DNA of 64,000 bases from Staphylococcus caprae (GTDB lineage Bacteria; Bacillota; Bacilli; Staphylococcales; Staphylococcaceae). The stretch is taken from contig NZ_PPRT01000031.1 of NCBI RefSeq assembly GCF_002902725.1, positions 41,965 through 105,964 on the forward strand, written 5' to 3'. The position numbers and the translations under genes are program-made. Positions 46,584 to 57,093 of this stretch are shown piece after piece (within the stretch, counting starts at the first letter, position 1; every line of letters begins with the position of its first letter). Below the pieces are notes generated by a model. That model did not search any database. It was given only the letters and a program-made list of their open reading frames with translations, and was not told the origin of the DNA.

Positions 46584-47399
46584 GTGAGTAAATTAGACAT
46601 AATTTCGATTAAAGAAAAGGAATTAGCATTTCTAAAGTATTTCAAACAACAAGGTTATCAACTTGTTGATTTTAATTTAATAGAAAAGTTGAACTGGGGA
46701 AATCTTACGCATGAAGATTTACAACAAATGGAAGAACGTCATTTTTGGCAACATCATAAACACTTATATGCCTTAAGAAACGATTTTACTGATCAATTAT
46801 TTAGATATTACTCAGCTTATCCTTCAAATCACCAACAAGTTGCGTATGCTGGTGACATTATTAGAAATAATAAAGTGATTAAACAAATAGGAATCGAAAA
46901 TTATCATCCTTCACGTGAAGTCATTAAAAACAGTTTTATACATTTTCACAAATTCATTAAAAGCGGTCTTCATGATCGTATACAATTTGTGATTCTTGGA
47001 CACTATCAATTGATCGATGCACTTCTAGACCAACAGTTTCAAACACCCGACGTAGTAGAAATGATTGAAGAAAGAAATATATCAGGTTTGGTTAACAAAT
47101 TGGGTGTGCATCATCCGCTTATTCGAATATTGAAAGAGAACACATTAAATCAACTCCAGTTGCTTCCTAATTACCTCAGTGCTAACCATCCTGCGCTTCA
47201 AACATTGCAATTGTGGGAAGGATGGCTAAAATCATGGGGGTTAAAAGATATTCATCTGGATATTACTGCACAGCCGCCAAGGTCTTATTACAAGGGTGTA
47301 TTTATCAAATGTCATTTAGAACACTCGCACGAAAGTGTGTTAACAGGCGGGTACTACCATGGTGAGTTAGAAGGATTTGGCTTAGGTTTGACGCTGTAA
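46584..47399 (+). CDS. hisZ: ATP phosphoribosyltransferase regulatory subunit HisZ
   Basis: 271 residues, a short HisRS-like protein without the full synthetase catalytic core; the usual partner of short-form HisG, which follows 28 bp downstream. [15 protein letters not shown] near residue 64 is the HisRS-type motif 2 region. Start GTG 46584 after GAGGTGA. First gene of the his operon. Confidence 0.88.
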   Translation: MSKLDIISIKEKELAFLKYFKQQGYQLVDFNLIEKLNWGNLTHEDLQQMEERHFWQHHKHLYALRNDFTDQLFRYYSAYPSNHQQVAYAGDIIRNNKVIKQIGIENYHPSREVIKNSFIHFHKFIKSGLHDRIQFVILGHYQLIDALLDQQFQTPDVVEMIEERNISGLVNKLGVHHPLIRILKENTLNQLQLLPNYLSANHPALQTLQLWEGWLKSWGLKDIHLDITAQPPRSYYKGVFIKCHLEHSHESVLTGGYYHGELEGFGLGLTL

Positions 47400-47427
47400 T
47401 TTTATAAAAGGGGAAGGAGCGAATGTC

Positions 47428-48042
47428 ATGTTACGTGTAGCATTAGCAAAAGGGCGATTATTAGACAGTTTCATAGACTATTTACAGCGAATAAAACAGA
47501 TAGACATGTCTGAGGCTTTATTATCGAGAAAAAGGTTATTACTGCTTACTGTAGATAGCATTGAATTTATTCTAGTTAAAGGTAGCGATGTACCTACATA
47601 TGTTGAGCAAGGTATTGCAGATGTTGGGATTGTCGGGAGTGATGTGCTAAACGAACACAAATTTAATATTAATAACTTATTAGATTTGCCATTTGGGAAA
47701 TGTCACTTTGCTTTAGCTTCTAAACCTCAAACGACGGCGTACAAAAAAGTAGCGACGAGCTATATTCATACGGCCACACAGTACTTTGCCAACCAAGGAA
47801 TGGATGTTGAACTCATTTATTTAAATGGTTCAGTCGAACTTTCATGTCTTGTTGACATGGTTGACGGGATTGTAGACATCGTACAAACAGGTACAACACT
47901 TAAGGCGAATGGTCTTGTTGAGAAGAGACATATTGGAGATATCAATGCCAAGTTAATTACGAATAAAGAGGCATATTTCAAGAAATCTACTGAAATAGAA
48001 AGGTTAATTAAGCAATTGGGGGTGTCTATTGACTATGCTTAA
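47428..48042 (+). CDS. hisG: ATP phosphoribosyltransferase HisG (short form)
   Basis: 204 residues, short form, so it needs HisZ. It makes phosphoribosyl-ATP from ATP and PRPP, the first step of histidine synthesis. LAKGRL at the N-terminus and [15 protein letters not shown] (PRPP-binding loop) near residue 152 are visible. The end overlaps hisD by 8 bp. Confidence 0.93.
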   Translation: MLRVALAKGRLLDSFIDYLQRIKQIDMSEALLSRKRLLLLTVDSIEFILVKGSDVPTYVEQGIADVGIVGSDVLNEHKFNINNLLDLPFGKCHFALASKPQTTAYKKVATSYIHTATQYFANQGMDVELIYLNGSVELSCLVDMVDGIVDIVQTGTTLKANGLVEKRHIGDINAKLITNKEAYFKKSTEIERLIKQLGVSIDYA

Positions 48043-49279
48043 AGCACAACAATTTATAGAACAATTTGCTCAGAATGAAACATTAGACGAATCACTGTAT
48101 CCGTTAGTACGAGATATATGTGAGGAAGTCAAATTAAAAGGGGACCGTGCACTAAAAAATTATAATTTAACATTTGACCATGTGAAAACAGATCAATTAG
48201 AAGTGGCTCAATCTAAACTCAAAGAAGCTTATGATAAATTAGATGAAACAACACGACATGCCCTTGAACAAAGTTATAGACGAATTAAAGCCTATCAAGA
48301 AAAGATTAAGACAAATATGACCCAACTTAAAAGCGAGGAATGCTACGAAATCTATCATCCTATTGAGCGCGTAGGGATTTATGTTCCAGGAGGTAAAGCG
48401 AGTTATCCTTCTACGGTACTAATGACGGCAATGCTTGCACAAGTAGCCGGGGTAGAGCATATTACCGTCGTTACACCACCTCAAGCGGACGGGATTTGTA
48501 AAGAAGTATTAGCAGCTTGTTACATTACTGGCGTGAACCATGTTTATCAGGTCGGTGGGGCTCAAAGTATTGCCGCGTTGACGTATGAAACAGACGCTAT
48601 TGAGAAGGTCGATAAAATTGTAGGACCAGGCAATCAATTTGTAGCCTATGCTAAAAAGTATGTCTTCGGGCAGGTAGGTATCGATCAAATTGCCGGACCT
48701 ACAGAGATTGCGTTAATTATAGACAACACTGCAGACTTAGATGCGATTACCTATGATGTCTTCGCACAAGCAGAACATGATGAAATGGCACGTACTTATG
48801 TAATTAGTGAAGATGAGCACGTATTAAACCAACTAAAAACTAAAATAACTAAAGCGCTCGCAGATGCGAAACGTAAAGATATTATTTCGAAAAGTATCGC
48901 TCAACATCATTATTTAATTTTAGCTTCAAATCATGACGAAGCATGCCAAGTTATGAACACGATTGCCCCAGAACACGCATCTATTCAAACAAAAGCACCA
49001 GAAACATACGTTGAAAAAATTAAATATGTAGGTGCGTTATTTTTAGGACATTATTCTCCTGAAGTGATCGGTGACTATGTAGCTGGACCTAGCCACGTCC
49101 TTCCAACAAACCAAACTGCTAGATTTTCAAATGGATTAACAGTAAATGATTTTATGACGCGCAATTCAGTGATTCAGTTAACGCAACAAACCTTTAAAGA
49201 GGTCGCGCATTCAGCAGAACACATTGCACATATTGAATCTTTATATAATCATGAAAAGTCTATTCAAATACGCAATTAA
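48035..49279 (+). CDS. hisD: Histidinol dehydrogenase HisD
   Basis: 414 residues from ATG 48035, behind GGGGGTG; a TTG at 48029 is also possible. Zn-dependent two-step oxidation of histidinol to histidine. Landmarks: [15 protein letters not shown] near residue 115, the [10 protein letters not shown] metal site near residue 245 and GPSHVLPT near residue 353. It overlaps the end of hisG by 8 bp. Confidence 0.93.
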   Translation: MLKAQQFIEQFAQNETLDESLYPLVRDICEEVKLKGDRALKNYNLTFDHVKTDQLEVAQSKLKEAYDKLDETTRHALEQSYRRIKAYQEKIKTNMTQLKSEECYEIYHPIERVGIYVPGGKASYPSTVLMTAMLAQVAGVEHITVVTPPQADGICKEVLAACYITGVNHVYQVGGAQSIAALTYETDAIEKVDKIVGPGNQFVAYAKKYVFGQVGIDQIAGPTEIALIIDNTADLDAITYDVFAQAEHDEMARTYVISEDEHVLNQLKTKITKALADAKRKDIISKSIAQHHYLILASNHDEACQVMNTIAPEHASIQTKAPETYVEKIKYVGALFLGHYSPEVIGDYVAGPSHVLPTNQTARFSNGLTVNDFMTRNSVIQLTQQTFKEVAHSAEHIAHIESLYNHEKSIQIRN

Positions 49280-49292
49280 GGAGGGACACATA

Positions 49293-50297
49293 TTGATACG
49301 TATAGATAAGAATGAAAGTCCCATTGCACCTTTATCACAGGTTCAACTTAATGAAATTTTGAAAGACATGCAATATAACTTATATCCTGACGAAGAATAT
49401 CAACGATTTAGAGAAGCTTATGCTTCATTTTATAAATTAAAGCCAAATCAAGTGATTGCGGCAAATGGTTCAGATGAATTAATTCAAAAACTGATGTTGA
49501 TTATGCCAGAAGGACCCGTACTCACGTTAAACCCTGACTTCTTCATGTATCAAGCGTATGCTGCACAAGTACAACGTCCTATTGAATTTGTAGAATCTGA
49601 TCAAGATTTACAATTTAATTTGCAACACATTTTAGATCGGATTGAAGTGGTTCGCCCATCATTTTTCATTATGAGTAATCCACATAATCCGACTGGAAAG
49701 CAATTTGATATGACTTTCATTAACTCAATAAGTGAGAAATTGAATAAGATAGGTAGTTACTTTGTTATAGATGAAGCATATCTTGATTACGGTCAACCTT
49801 ACGAGGTTCCGAATACCCCTCATGTTATTCGCATGCGTACACTTTCGAAAGCTTTTGGTATAGCAGGGTTACGCCTTGGTATCATCATCGGTCACGAAGC
49901 AACGATTCGTTTGATTCAACGTATAGAACATCCTTATCCACTTAATAGTTTCACATTGAAAGTGGCTACGTCACTTTTTATTTCTGAAAATGACACAACA
50001 GCATTTTTAAAGAGACAGCGTGCACTAGCGACACGATTGAAAGCGATTTTCACCAAGCATGTTGCAGACGTTATCAAAGTGTATCCTTCCTATACAAACT
50101 TTGTCTTAACTAAAGGCAAACTCGCGCATGATTTAGGGGAATTTATTTTCAAAAATGGGTTTAAACCACGAATTTATGAAGAAGAAAATATGAAGGATTA
50201 TGTCCGTTATTCTATAGCCACTGAGGAACAGCTTGAGCAATTAGAAGGCATTGTTAAAGAATGGAGAGAGCGTTATGACTTATCGAAAAATACGTAA
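49293..50297 (+). CDS. hisC: Histidinol-phosphate aminotransferase HisC
   Basis: 334 residues from TTG 49293, preceded by AAGGAGG at 8-10 bp; the frame also reads upstream over the hisD end but without a site. PLP enzyme: NPHNPTGKQF near residue 130, DEAYLDYG near residue 160 and TLSKAFGIAGLRLG with the PLP lysine. The gene starts 13 bp after hisD and overlaps the start of hisB. Confidence 0.9.
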   Translation: MIRIDKNESPIAPLSQVQLNEILKDMQYNLYPDEEYQRFREAYASFYKLKPNQVIAANGSDELIQKLMLIMPEGPVLTLNPDFFMYQAYAAQVQRPIEFVESDQDLQFNLQHILDRIEVVRPSFFIMSNPHNPTGKQFDMTFINSISEKLNKIGSYFVIDEAYLDYGQPYEVPNTPHVIRMRTLSKAFGIAGLRLGIIIGHEATIRLIQRIEHPYPLNSFTLKVATSLFISENDTTAFLKRQRALATRLKAIFTKHVADVIKVYPSYTNFVLTKGKLAHDLGEFIFKNGFKPRIYEEENMKDYVRYSIATEEQLEQLEGIVKEWRERYDLSKNT

Positions 50298-50853
50298 CAC
50301 CAATGAAACACAATTAAATATTGAACTTGCTAATAATGGTCAACCATCTCATATCGATACGGGCGTAGGTTTCTTAGATCATATGCTGACACTTTTTACG
50401 TTTCACAGTGGTTTAACTCTAAATATTGTAGCGAACGGTGATACATATGTAGATGATCATCATGTTACTGAAGATATTGGTATTGTCATAGGTCAATTGT
50501 TACAAGAACTGACACGTGACCAAAGAAGCTTCACTCGGTATGGAAGTGCCTATATACCAATGGATGAAACGCTCGCACGTACGATTGTAGATATTAGCGG
50601 TCGTCCTTATCTTTCTTTTAACGCCAATCTCAGTAAGGAAAAGGTAGGCACATTTGATACTGAACTAGTTGAAGAATTCTTTCGAGCGTTAGTGATTAAT
50701 GCGCGTTTAACCGTTCATATTGATTTAATTCGAGGTGGCAATACGCATCATGAAATTGAAGCGATATTTAAATCATTTGCTAGAGCGTTAAAGGTAGCGC
50801 ACATGCCTACTAAAGATGGTCTTATTCCTTCATCTAAAGGTGTGATTGAATGA
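50275..50853 (+). CDS. hisB: Imidazoleglycerol-phosphate dehydratase HisB
   Basis: 192 residues, monofunctional dehydratase (no phosphatase domain). Mn-binding motifs: DHMLTLF near residue 39, DDHHVTED near residue 61 and GGNTHHEIEAIFKS near residue 154. ATG 50275 overlaps the hisC end by 23 bp. The phosphatase step must be done by another gene outside this operon. Confidence 0.93.
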   Translation: MTYRKIRNTNETQLNIELANNGQPSHIDTGVGFLDHMLTLFTFHSGLTLNIVANGDTYVDDHHVTEDIGIVIGQLLQELTRDQRSFTRYGSAYIPMDETLARTIVDISGRPYLSFNANLSKEKVGTFDTELVEEFFRALVINARLTVHIDLIRGGNTHHEIEAIFKSFARALKVAHMPTKDGLIPSSKGVIE

Positions 50854-51428
50854 TTGCAGTTATAGATTACGGTTTAGGAAACATCAGTAACGTAACTAGA
50901 GCTATTAAACATTTAGGGTATGAAGTCGTTTTGACGTGTGAAGAAGCAGAAATGATGTCTGCTGATGCTATCGTTTTGCCAGGTGTAGGTCATTTCAAAG
51001 ATGCAATGGTATCCATTCACTCTAAAGGGTTAGATCAAATCTTAAAAAAGATTGATGGCACACTGATTATTGGAATATGTCTAGGTATGCAGTTGTTATT
51101 TGAGCATAGTGCTGAAGGAGACGTCGATGGTTTAGGACTTGTCCCGGGAAATATTGTGCCGATTCAAACTTCGTATCCAGTACCTCATTTAGGATGGAAT
51201 CAGTTACACAGTCAACATCCTTTATTACAAACCGATGTTTATTTTGTTCATTCGTATCAAGCAGAAATGTCTGAGCATGTTGTGGCGTATGCTAATTATG
51301 GTACTCAAGTTCCAGGCGTCATCCAATATCGTCATTACATTGGGATTCAATTTCACCCTGAGAAAAGCGGTGAACATGGCTTAGCCATTTTAAAGCAGGC
51401 ATTGAAAGGCGGTTTTATTGATGATTGA
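50850..51428 (+). CDS. hisH: Imidazole glycerol phosphate synthase glutaminase subunit HisH
   Basis: 192 residues, class I glutaminase: C77 in GICLGMQ, with the His/Glu pair in FHPEKSG near the C-terminus. It feeds ammonia to HisF. Overlaps hisB by four bases (ATGA). Confidence 0.93.
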   Translation: MIAVIDYGLGNISNVTRAIKHLGYEVVLTCEEAEMMSADAIVLPGVGHFKDAMVSIHSKGLDQILKKIDGTLIIGICLGMQLLFEHSAEGDVDGLGLVPGNIVPIQTSYPVPHLGWNQLHSQHPLLQTDVYFVHSYQAEMSEHVVAYANYGTQVPGVIQYRHYIGIQFHPEKSGEHGLAILKQALKGGFIDD

Positions 51429-52125
51429 ATTATGGCCAGCAATCGATCTCATAAATTCAACAAGTGTTAGATTAACAGAAGGTAAATATGAGTCCGAAGA
51501 AAAGATGGAAAGATCTGTTGAAGACAGTATCGAATTTTATAGTCAGTTCGAGAGTGTGAAACGTATCCATATCGTCGATTTAATTGGTGCGAAAGCTAAA
51601 GAAGCGAGAGAACTGGATTATATTAAAACATTGAGAGGCCGTACACATAAGCCAATTGAAGTAGGAGGCGGCATTCGTACAATATCGACAATTGAAGACT
51701 ATTTTAACGCTGGTATTGATTACTGCATCGTTGGCACGAAAGGTATTCAACATCCTCAATGGTTAAGTGAAATTGCCAATCATTTTCCAGGAAAAATTTA
51801 TCTATCAGTGGATGCGTATCAAGAAGATATTAAGATCAATGGTTGGGAAGAAGATGCACAACTCAATTTGTTTGAATTCGTATCGCAAATAGAAGGATTA
51901 CCGCTTGGTGGGATTATTTATACAGATATTTCAAAGGACGGAAAGTTATCAGGGCCAAACTTTGAGATCACAGGTCGACTAGCTGAGTTTACAAATTTAC
52001 CTATCATTGCGTCTGGTGGCATAAGACATCAACATGATTTGAAACGTTTAGAGCAACTTAATGTACATGCGGCCATCATTGGTAAAGCTGCACATCATGC
52101 ATCATTTTGGGAGGGGTTATCTTGA
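51421..52125 (+). CDS. hisA: Phosphoribosylformimino-AICAR isomerase HisA
   Basis: 234 residues, TIM barrel. Catalytic Asp in PAIDLINS near residue 8 and Asp in YTDISKDG near residue 163, with phosphate-binding VGGGIRT and ASGGI. ATG 51421 lies inside the hisH end (8-base overlap). Confidence 0.92.
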   Translation: MIELWPAIDLINSTSVRLTEGKYESEEKMERSVEDSIEFYSQFESVKRIHIVDLIGAKAKEARELDYIKTLRGRTHKPIEVGGGIRTISTIEDYFNAGIDYCIVGTKGIQHPQWLSEIANHFPGKIYLSVDAYQEDIKINGWEEDAQLNLFEFVSQIEGLPLGGIIYTDISKDGKLSGPNFEITGRLAEFTNLPIIASGGIRHQHDLKRLEQLNVHAAIIGKAAHHASFWEGLS

Positions 52126-52880
52126 TTAAGAAGAGAATTATTCCTTGTTTAGATGTGAAGGATGGTCGTGTAGTGAAAGGGGTTCAATTTAAAGGATTGA
52201 GAGATATTGGAAACCCTGTTGATTTAGCTTTGTATTATAACGATGCAGGTGCAGATGAACTTGTCTTTTTAGATATTTCAAGAACTGAGGCAGGACATGA
52301 TTTAATGCTCGAAGTGATAGAGGAAACGGCTAACCAACTCTTTATTCCTCTTACAATAGGAGGCGGCATTCAAACATTGGATGATATCACACAATTACTT
52401 CATCACGGTGCGGATAAAGTGTCATTGAATTCAAGCGCCCTAAAAAATCCTGAACTCATACGACAGGCGAGTGAAAAGTTTGGAAGACAATGTATATGTA
52501 TCGCAATAGATAGTTATTACGATGAGAATAGACACGATTATTTCTGTACGACGCATGGCGGTAAAAAATTAACAGATGTCCGTGTCTATGACTGGGTTCA
52601 ACAAGTAGAACATTTAGGCGCAGGAGAACTTCTCGTTACAAGTATGCGTCATGATGGGATGAAACAAGGGTTTGATATTGAACATTTGTCCGAGATAAAG
52701 TCCTTAGTTAATCTCCCAATAATAGCTTCAGGAGGCGGAGGAAACGCTCAGCATTTTGTAGAATTGTTTCGAAAAACAGATGTATCTGCAGGTTTAGCAG
52801 CAAGTATTTTACATGATAAAGAGACATCGGTTGATCAGATTAAAGAAACATTGCGCCAAGGAGGTATACCTGTAAGATGA
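52122..52880 (+). CDS. hisF: Imidazole glycerol phosphate synthase cyclase subunit HisF
   Basis: 252 residues from TTG 52122, after GGGAGGGG; the upstream ATG-less part of the frame belongs to hisA. TIM barrel with [13 protein letters not shown] at the N-terminus (catalytic Asp), TIGGGIQ and ASGGGG phosphate loops. It overlaps hisA by four bases and the next gene by four. Confidence 0.92.
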   Translation: MIKKRIIPCLDVKDGRVVKGVQFKGLRDIGNPVDLALYYNDAGADELVFLDISRTEAGHDLMLEVIEETANQLFIPLTIGGGIQTLDDITQLLHHGADKVSLNSSALKNPELIRQASEKFGRQCICIAIDSYYDENRHDYFCTTHGGKKLTDVRVYDWVQQVEHLGAGELLVTSMRHDGMKQGFDIEHLSEIKSLVNLPIIASGGGGNAQHFVELFRKTDVSAGLAASILHDKETSVDQIKETLRQGGIPVR

Positions 52881-53506
52881 GAAAAGATGTAGATTTTTCA
52901 AAAGGATTAGTGCCAGCCATTTTACAAGATGCGATGACAAATCAAGTATTAATGCTTGGTTACATGAACGAAGAAGCTTATCAAAAAACTGTAGATGAAG
53001 GTGTAGTCACTTTCTACTCAAGGTCTAAAGAACGATTATGGACGAAAGGTGAGTCTTCAGGACATACGCAAAGCGTTGTAGATATTTATATAGACTGTGA
53101 TAATGATACATTACTTATTAAGGTCAACCCTAATGGGCCTACATGTCATACGGGGAGCCAAAGTTGTTTTAATACTGAAGTTCCTTTTGTTGTTCAATCG
53201 CTTCAACAAACAGTGCGTGAAAGTGCTAAGTCGAATAAAAGCAAGTCTTACACACAATACTTACTTAAAGAAGGGATAGAGAAAATTTCTAAAAAGTTTG
53301 GAGAAGAAGCTTTTGAGGTGGTCATTGGTGCAATGAAGCACAATCAACAAGAAGTGGTTAATGAAACAGCTGATGTCATGTATCATTTATTCGTATTATT
53401 GCATGCATTAGACATTCCATTTTCAGAAGTGGAAAAAGTGTTAGCGCAACGACATCAGAAAAGTAATAACTTTAAAGGTGAGAGAAAAGATATCCAACAA
53501 TGGTAA
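52877..53506 (+). CDS. hisI: Bifunctional phosphoribosyl-AMP cyclohydrolase / phosphoribosyl-ATP pyrophosphatase
   Basis: 209 residues: HisI domain (residues 1 to about 105, with [12 protein letters not shown] zinc site near residue 90) fused to HisE (from about 110: [14 protein letters not shown] and [14 protein letters not shown]). It acts on the second and third steps. It ends the his operon, which runs hisZ-G-D-C-B-H-A-F-IE with overlaps at most joints; a separate histidinol phosphatase is absent. Confidence 0.92.
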   Translation: MRKDVDFSKGLVPAILQDAMTNQVLMLGYMNEEAYQKTVDEGVVTFYSRSKERLWTKGESSGHTQSVVDIYIDCDNDTLLIKVNPNGPTCHTGSQSCFNTEVPFVVQSLQQTVRESAKSNKSKSYTQYLLKEGIEKISKKFGEEAFEVVIGAMKHNQQEVVNETADVMYHLFVLLHALDIPFSEVEKVLAQRHQKSNNFKGERKDIQQW

Positions 53507-53522
53507 ATGAATCATCTTAGAA

Positions 53523-53572
53523 GAAAAGCCTCTGAACTGAAATGATTTAAAATTTCAGTTTAGAGGCTTTTT
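53523..53572. terminator. Bidirectional terminator after the his operon
   Basis: AAAAGCCTCT...AACTGAAAT pairs with ATTTCAGTT...AGAGGCTTTT, nearly perfect over 20 bp. Convergent genes. Confidence 0.88.
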
Positions 53573-53595
53573 AATAGTATCAATGTTTATATGGG

Positions 53596-55854
53596 TTATT
53601 TGTGAATATAGCGATTTAAATGCTTTGCGGTAACTGAATTCTTTATTTTTAGTAGTCCGGCAGGCTGACCGCTATATAATAATTGGCCACCTTTATCTCC
53701 AGCATAAGGTCCAATATCGATAAACCAATCGGCTTGAGTCATCATTGTTAAATTATGTTCAATAAGAATAACGGTATTACCTTGTTCAATCAAATGGTTA
53801 AAGCAATCGATAAGGACAGGTAAATCATCTTCATGAAGTCCAGTCGTTGGTTCATCGAAAATAAAGATTTGATCGTGTACATCTTCAGTGAGATATCGAC
53901 TTAATTTAACACGTTGAATTTCTCCACCAGACAAAGTATCTAAAGATTGACCTAAAGTCATATAGTTAAGCCCAGTGTTCGCTAATGCTTGAAGCGGACG
54001 AGTGATACTTTCTTGTCCGTGAAACTGCGTAATGGCTTCACTGACAGTGAGTGCTAAGATATCCGCGATAGAGTTACCATCTACTGTTGCTTCTAGTACT
54101 TCAGGGCGGTATCTTGTGCCATTGCACATCTCACAAATTTGGGAAAAGTCTGGCATAAATGCAAGTTCAGTTTTAATAACACCTTTACCATGGCATTCAG
54201 GACATGCACCCTCAGAATTATAACTAAACATGCTTTTTTTCATGCCCGTGTGTTGACTAAAGAAACTTCGTACGTCATCAAAGATATTTAGATACGTCAG
54301 TAAGTTAGATCTATTAGACGCATGAGGTGGTTTCTGATCGATAAAAATAGCACGATCATCGTGTTCAAATGCCGCTGAAATAAGCGAACTCTTTCCAGAA
54401 CCGGCCACACCTGTTACGACGGTCATAGCTTGTTTAGGTAATTGCGTTGAAATATGATTCAAATTATTTCGTGAGATATCTTTGATATGAAACATCTCTG
54501 AAGTAGTTCTAGGATTCTCTTTGAGATTATGCTTTTTATTTAAAGCTTTACCCGTGCTCGTTTGAGATTGAAGTAAATCATCATATGTCCCCTCGAACAT
54601 AATCTCTCCGCCATCTTTCCCTGCATTAGGTCCAATATCAATCACATGATCGGCTGTTTGTATTACATCTGGGTCGTGTTCGACCACAAGCACTGTGTTT
54701 CCTTTCTCTTTAAGCGACTGAATCATATCATTAATTCTTTGAATATCTTCAGGATGTAGTCCAACGCTTGGCTCATCAATAATATAAACTAAATCACTTA
54801 GTGGACTATTTAAATGTCTGATCAGTTTAATACGTTGAGATTCGCCACCTGACAGTGAAGTTGTTTCTCGTGATAAAGTTAAATAATTTAAACCGATATA
54901 GCTCAATGCCTGTAGTTGTTGCTTTAATGGTTCAATAATCACTTTGGCTGTATTTGAATTGATATTTTCTAGAAAATGAACGGCATCATCAATAGGTAAA
55001 TCGGTGAAATCAGCGATATTCACACCATTGATTTTACAACTTAAAACTTTATCATTGAGTCTTTTACCATGACATGATGGACATTCATGTTTTGACACAA
55101 CACGATCAATATCAGCTTTAAAACGTTTCTTTTCAAAATTATCATTAAGCAAGAAAGAACGTCTAAAGCGATGAATTAAACCTTCAAATTTTGCTGTTCT
55201 TGGCCAATTTGATGGCGGATTTTTTAATTTTGTAGGTTCGGTATATAAAAATGTATCCATTTCTTCTTTAGTATAGTCTTTTAATTTCTTATCATTATCA
55301 AATAACCCGGTATAGAGGTAACGTTTACCACGCCAACTGTCAGGTCTAAAGGAAGGGAATTTAATCGCGTCTTCATTTAGGGATTTATCGAAATCTAGTA
55401 ATTCGTTTAAATCAATATCCTCTAAATAACCGAGACCTGAACATGTATCACACATGCCTTTAGGATTATTAAAAGAGAAAATATCTGAATATCCTACAAA
55501 GGGTTCTCCAATTCTTGACCACAACAGTCTTACAGAAGCATAAATATCTGAAATAGTACCTACAGTAGAACGTGAATTTCCGCCAAGACGTTTTTGATTT
55601 ATAATCATGGCAACAGGCAAATGATTGATTTGATCGACATTCGGTTTTTCGTATTGAGTTAATTGGTGTTGCACATAACTTGAATATGTTTCGTTTAATA
55701 GTCGTTCTGACTCAGCGGCTATCGTATTAAAGACTAATGAAGACTTACCTGAGCCCGACCTCCCTGTAAATACAGTTAATTGATGTTTGGGGATGCTGAC
55801 ATCAATATTTTTAAGATTATTTTGTTTAGCTCCTAATATTTCAATGTTTGACAT
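53596..55854 (-). CDS. UvrA-like ABC-class excinuclease ATPase (UvrA2/DrrC type)
   Basis: 752 residues from ATG 55854, preceded by GAGGTG at 6 bp. Two ABC ATPase halves: Walker A GRSGSGKSS near residue 32 and GVAGSGKSS in the second half; ABC signatures LSGGESQRIKL and LSGGEIQRVKL. Zn knuckles CDTCSGLGY, CPSCHGKR, CPECHGKG and CEMCNGTR. It is shorter than housekeeping UvrA (about 940), which argues for the UvrA2/DrrC group that protects from DNA-binding drugs. The true uvrA must lie elsewhere. Confidence 0.83.
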   Translation of the reverse strand: MSNIEILGAKQNNLKNIDVSIPKHQLTVFTGRSGSGKSSLVFNTIAAESERLLNETYSSYVQHQLTQYEKPNVDQINHLPVAMIINQKRLGGNSRSTVGTISDIYASVRLLWSRIGEPFVGYSDIFSFNNPKGMCDTCSGLGYLEDIDLNELLDFDKSLNEDAIKFPSFRPDSWRGKRYLYTGLFDNDKKLKDYTKEEMDTFLYTEPTKLKNPPSNWPRTAKFEGLIHRFRRSFLLNDNFEKKRFKADIDRVVSKHECPSCHGKRLNDKVLSCKINGVNIADFTDLPIDDAVHFLENINSNTAKVIIEPLKQQLQALSYIGLNYLTLSRETTSLSGGESQRIKLIRHLNSPLSDLVYIIDEPSVGLHPEDIQRINDMIQSLKEKGNTVLVVEHDPDVIQTADHVIDIGPNAGKDGGEIMFEGTYDDLLQSQTSTGKALNKKHNLKENPRTTSEMFHIKDISRNNLNHISTQLPKQAMTVVTGVAGSGKSSLISAAFEHDDRAIFIDQKPPHASNRSNLLTYLNIFDDVRSFFSQHTGMKKSMFSYNSEGACPECHGKGVIKTELAFMPDFSQICEMCNGTRYRPEVLEATVDGNSIADILALTVSEAITQFHGQESITRPLQALANTGLNYMTLGQSLDTLSGGEIQRVKLSRYLTEDVHDQIFIFDEPTTGLHEDDLPVLIDCFNHLIEQGNTVILIEHNLTMMTQADWFIDIGPYAGDKGGQLLYSGQPAGLLKIKNSVTAKHLNRYIHK

Positions 55855-55903
55855 TCTTTTCACCTCATTATTCAACAATACCCTTGGTTGTCTAAAGTAA
55901 TGA

Positions 55904-56689
55904 TTAGTCTTCAAGTCTATCAATCGTTTCGTTTAGATTAAAATATTTTTTTAGAAAATGTTTGTAATTGTGAGCTGTAACATCATATTTTTCTTTAGAA
56001 TCTCCATAGCTTAACGTGAGTGTGCGATGTGTCATTGTAGCCCGACCAAATGTTTGTGGCTGTGTGACAAGTAATTGTTTTACAAAAATAGAGTTCGGAT
56101 TACTTTGGTTATAAACAATCTTATCATCAAAATCATGAATGAATTGAGGTTTTAATAGTGCATGGTACAACGTAACCCATTCGTTGTTTTTAAGTTTTTG
56201 AACATGATAGTAGTCTTCTGTATCTAAAATTGCACGAAATTCTCCATTAATATCAGAGATAACAGTAGGTTGGGAAACATGAGTAATTGGAATTGCATGT
56301 AACGGTAAATCACCAAAACCTACATCCGTAACGTAATATATACCGTCTATTTTCGTATATAAAGACATATGTGAACCTTCTAGAGAACGGCCACCATCAG
56401 GGGTATGAATGGTAGCTGAAGCACGATGAACATCAAACCCTTTCTCCTCTAAGTATGTTCCAAATAGATGATTCATTTCATAACAGAATCCACCTCGATG
56501 ATTTAGGACGATTTTTCTGAAAAGATCTTCAATGTTAACAGAAATAGGAACTTGATTTTGAACACTAATATTTTCAAAGGGAACAGTCAGCATATAACGT
56601 TCCATCATATGATTAAGTGTTTCCACATTAAGGTTTTGATATTGAGATGTATTAATATTTAAATAGTTTTCAAATTGCAAACAATCCAT
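55904..56689 (-). CDS. Arylamine N-acetyltransferase
   Basis: 261 residues from ATG 56689 (AGAGGA 8 bp upstream). Triad C69 in RGGFCYEMN, H107 in EGSHMSL and D122 in VTDVGFGD, at the same numbers as in Salmonella NAT. It moves acetyl from acetyl-CoA to arylamines or hydrazines; natural substrate unknown. It lies 49 bp upstream of the UvrA-like gene on the same strand, so both may share a transcript. Confidence 0.9.
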   Translation of the reverse strand: MDCLQFENYLNINTSQYQNLNVETLNHMMERYMLTVPFENISVQNQVPISVNIEDLFRKIVLNHRGGFCYEMNHLFGTYLEEKGFDVHRASATIHTPDGGRSLEGSHMSLYTKIDGIYYVTDVGFGDLPLHAIPITHVSQPTVISDINGEFRAILDTEDYYHVQKLKNNEWVTLYHALLKPQFIHDFDDKIVYNQSNPNSIFVKQLLVTQPQTFGRATMTHRTLTLSYGDSKEKYDVTAHNYKHFLKKYFNLNETIDRLED

Positions 56690-56807
56690 AATTTTCATCC
56701 TCTTTATATAGTGATATTTAGCTATATTCATTTTAAAATATATCTTCTAGCTTGTAATTCCATGAGAATTCTTTTATATAATTGGTCAATTTAATTGCAT
56801 GTAATTA

Positions 56808-56836
56808 TTGACAATTTTTCAATATTACAGTATGAT
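56808..56836 (+). promoter_or_regulatory. Promoter of the second peptide-lipase cassette
   Basis: TTGACA (56808-56813), 17 bp spacer, TATGAT (56831-56836). It lies 127 bp before the small peptide gene, so the mRNA has a leader of about 120 nt. Confidence 0.65.
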
Positions 56837-56924
56837 ATGTTTTAAATTTAATCGAAAAAGATAAGTGTTTTATATTTTATATGCAACTCAAGAGTTTTGT
56901 ATATACAAAAATTTTTTATATTAA

Positions 56925-56940
56925 ATGTAAGCGTTTTCTT
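56925..56940. promoter_or_regulatory. cre-like site in the leader of the second cassette
   Basis: ATGTAAGCGTTTTCTT matches WTGNAANCGNWWNCAW with one mismatch. It is about 85 bp downstream of the promoter, a roadblock position for CcpA. A perfect 16 bp palindrome TTTTGTATATACAAAA lies just upstream (56895-56910). Confidence 0.5.
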
Positions 56941-56962
56941 TTCGATAGAAAGGATGGTCATT

Positions 56963-57037
56963 ATGGAAGCTATTAAAGCGGTTTTTAGTAAGCTATTCGA
57001 GTTACTACCACGCGCAATTATTAATTTATTCATTTAA
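56963..57037 (+). CDS. Short amphipathic peptide upstream of lipase 2
   Basis: 24 codons, beginning MEAIKAVFSKLFELLPRA and ending NLFI. AAGGA lies 8 bp before the ATG. It shares 16 of 24 positions with the peptide at 7937-8011, with E, K, K, E, R giving net about +1 along an otherwise hydrophobic helix. It ends 56 bp before the lipase 2 start. Two copies in front of two paralogous lipases argue that the frame is selected. PSM-like or membrane-active function is a guess. Confidence 0.75.
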   Translation: MEAIKAVFSKLFELLPRAIINLFI

Positions 57038-57093
57038 TCATTTATAATTGCGAAGTTCATTTTTAAAAAATTAAATAAATAGAGGTGCTACTA

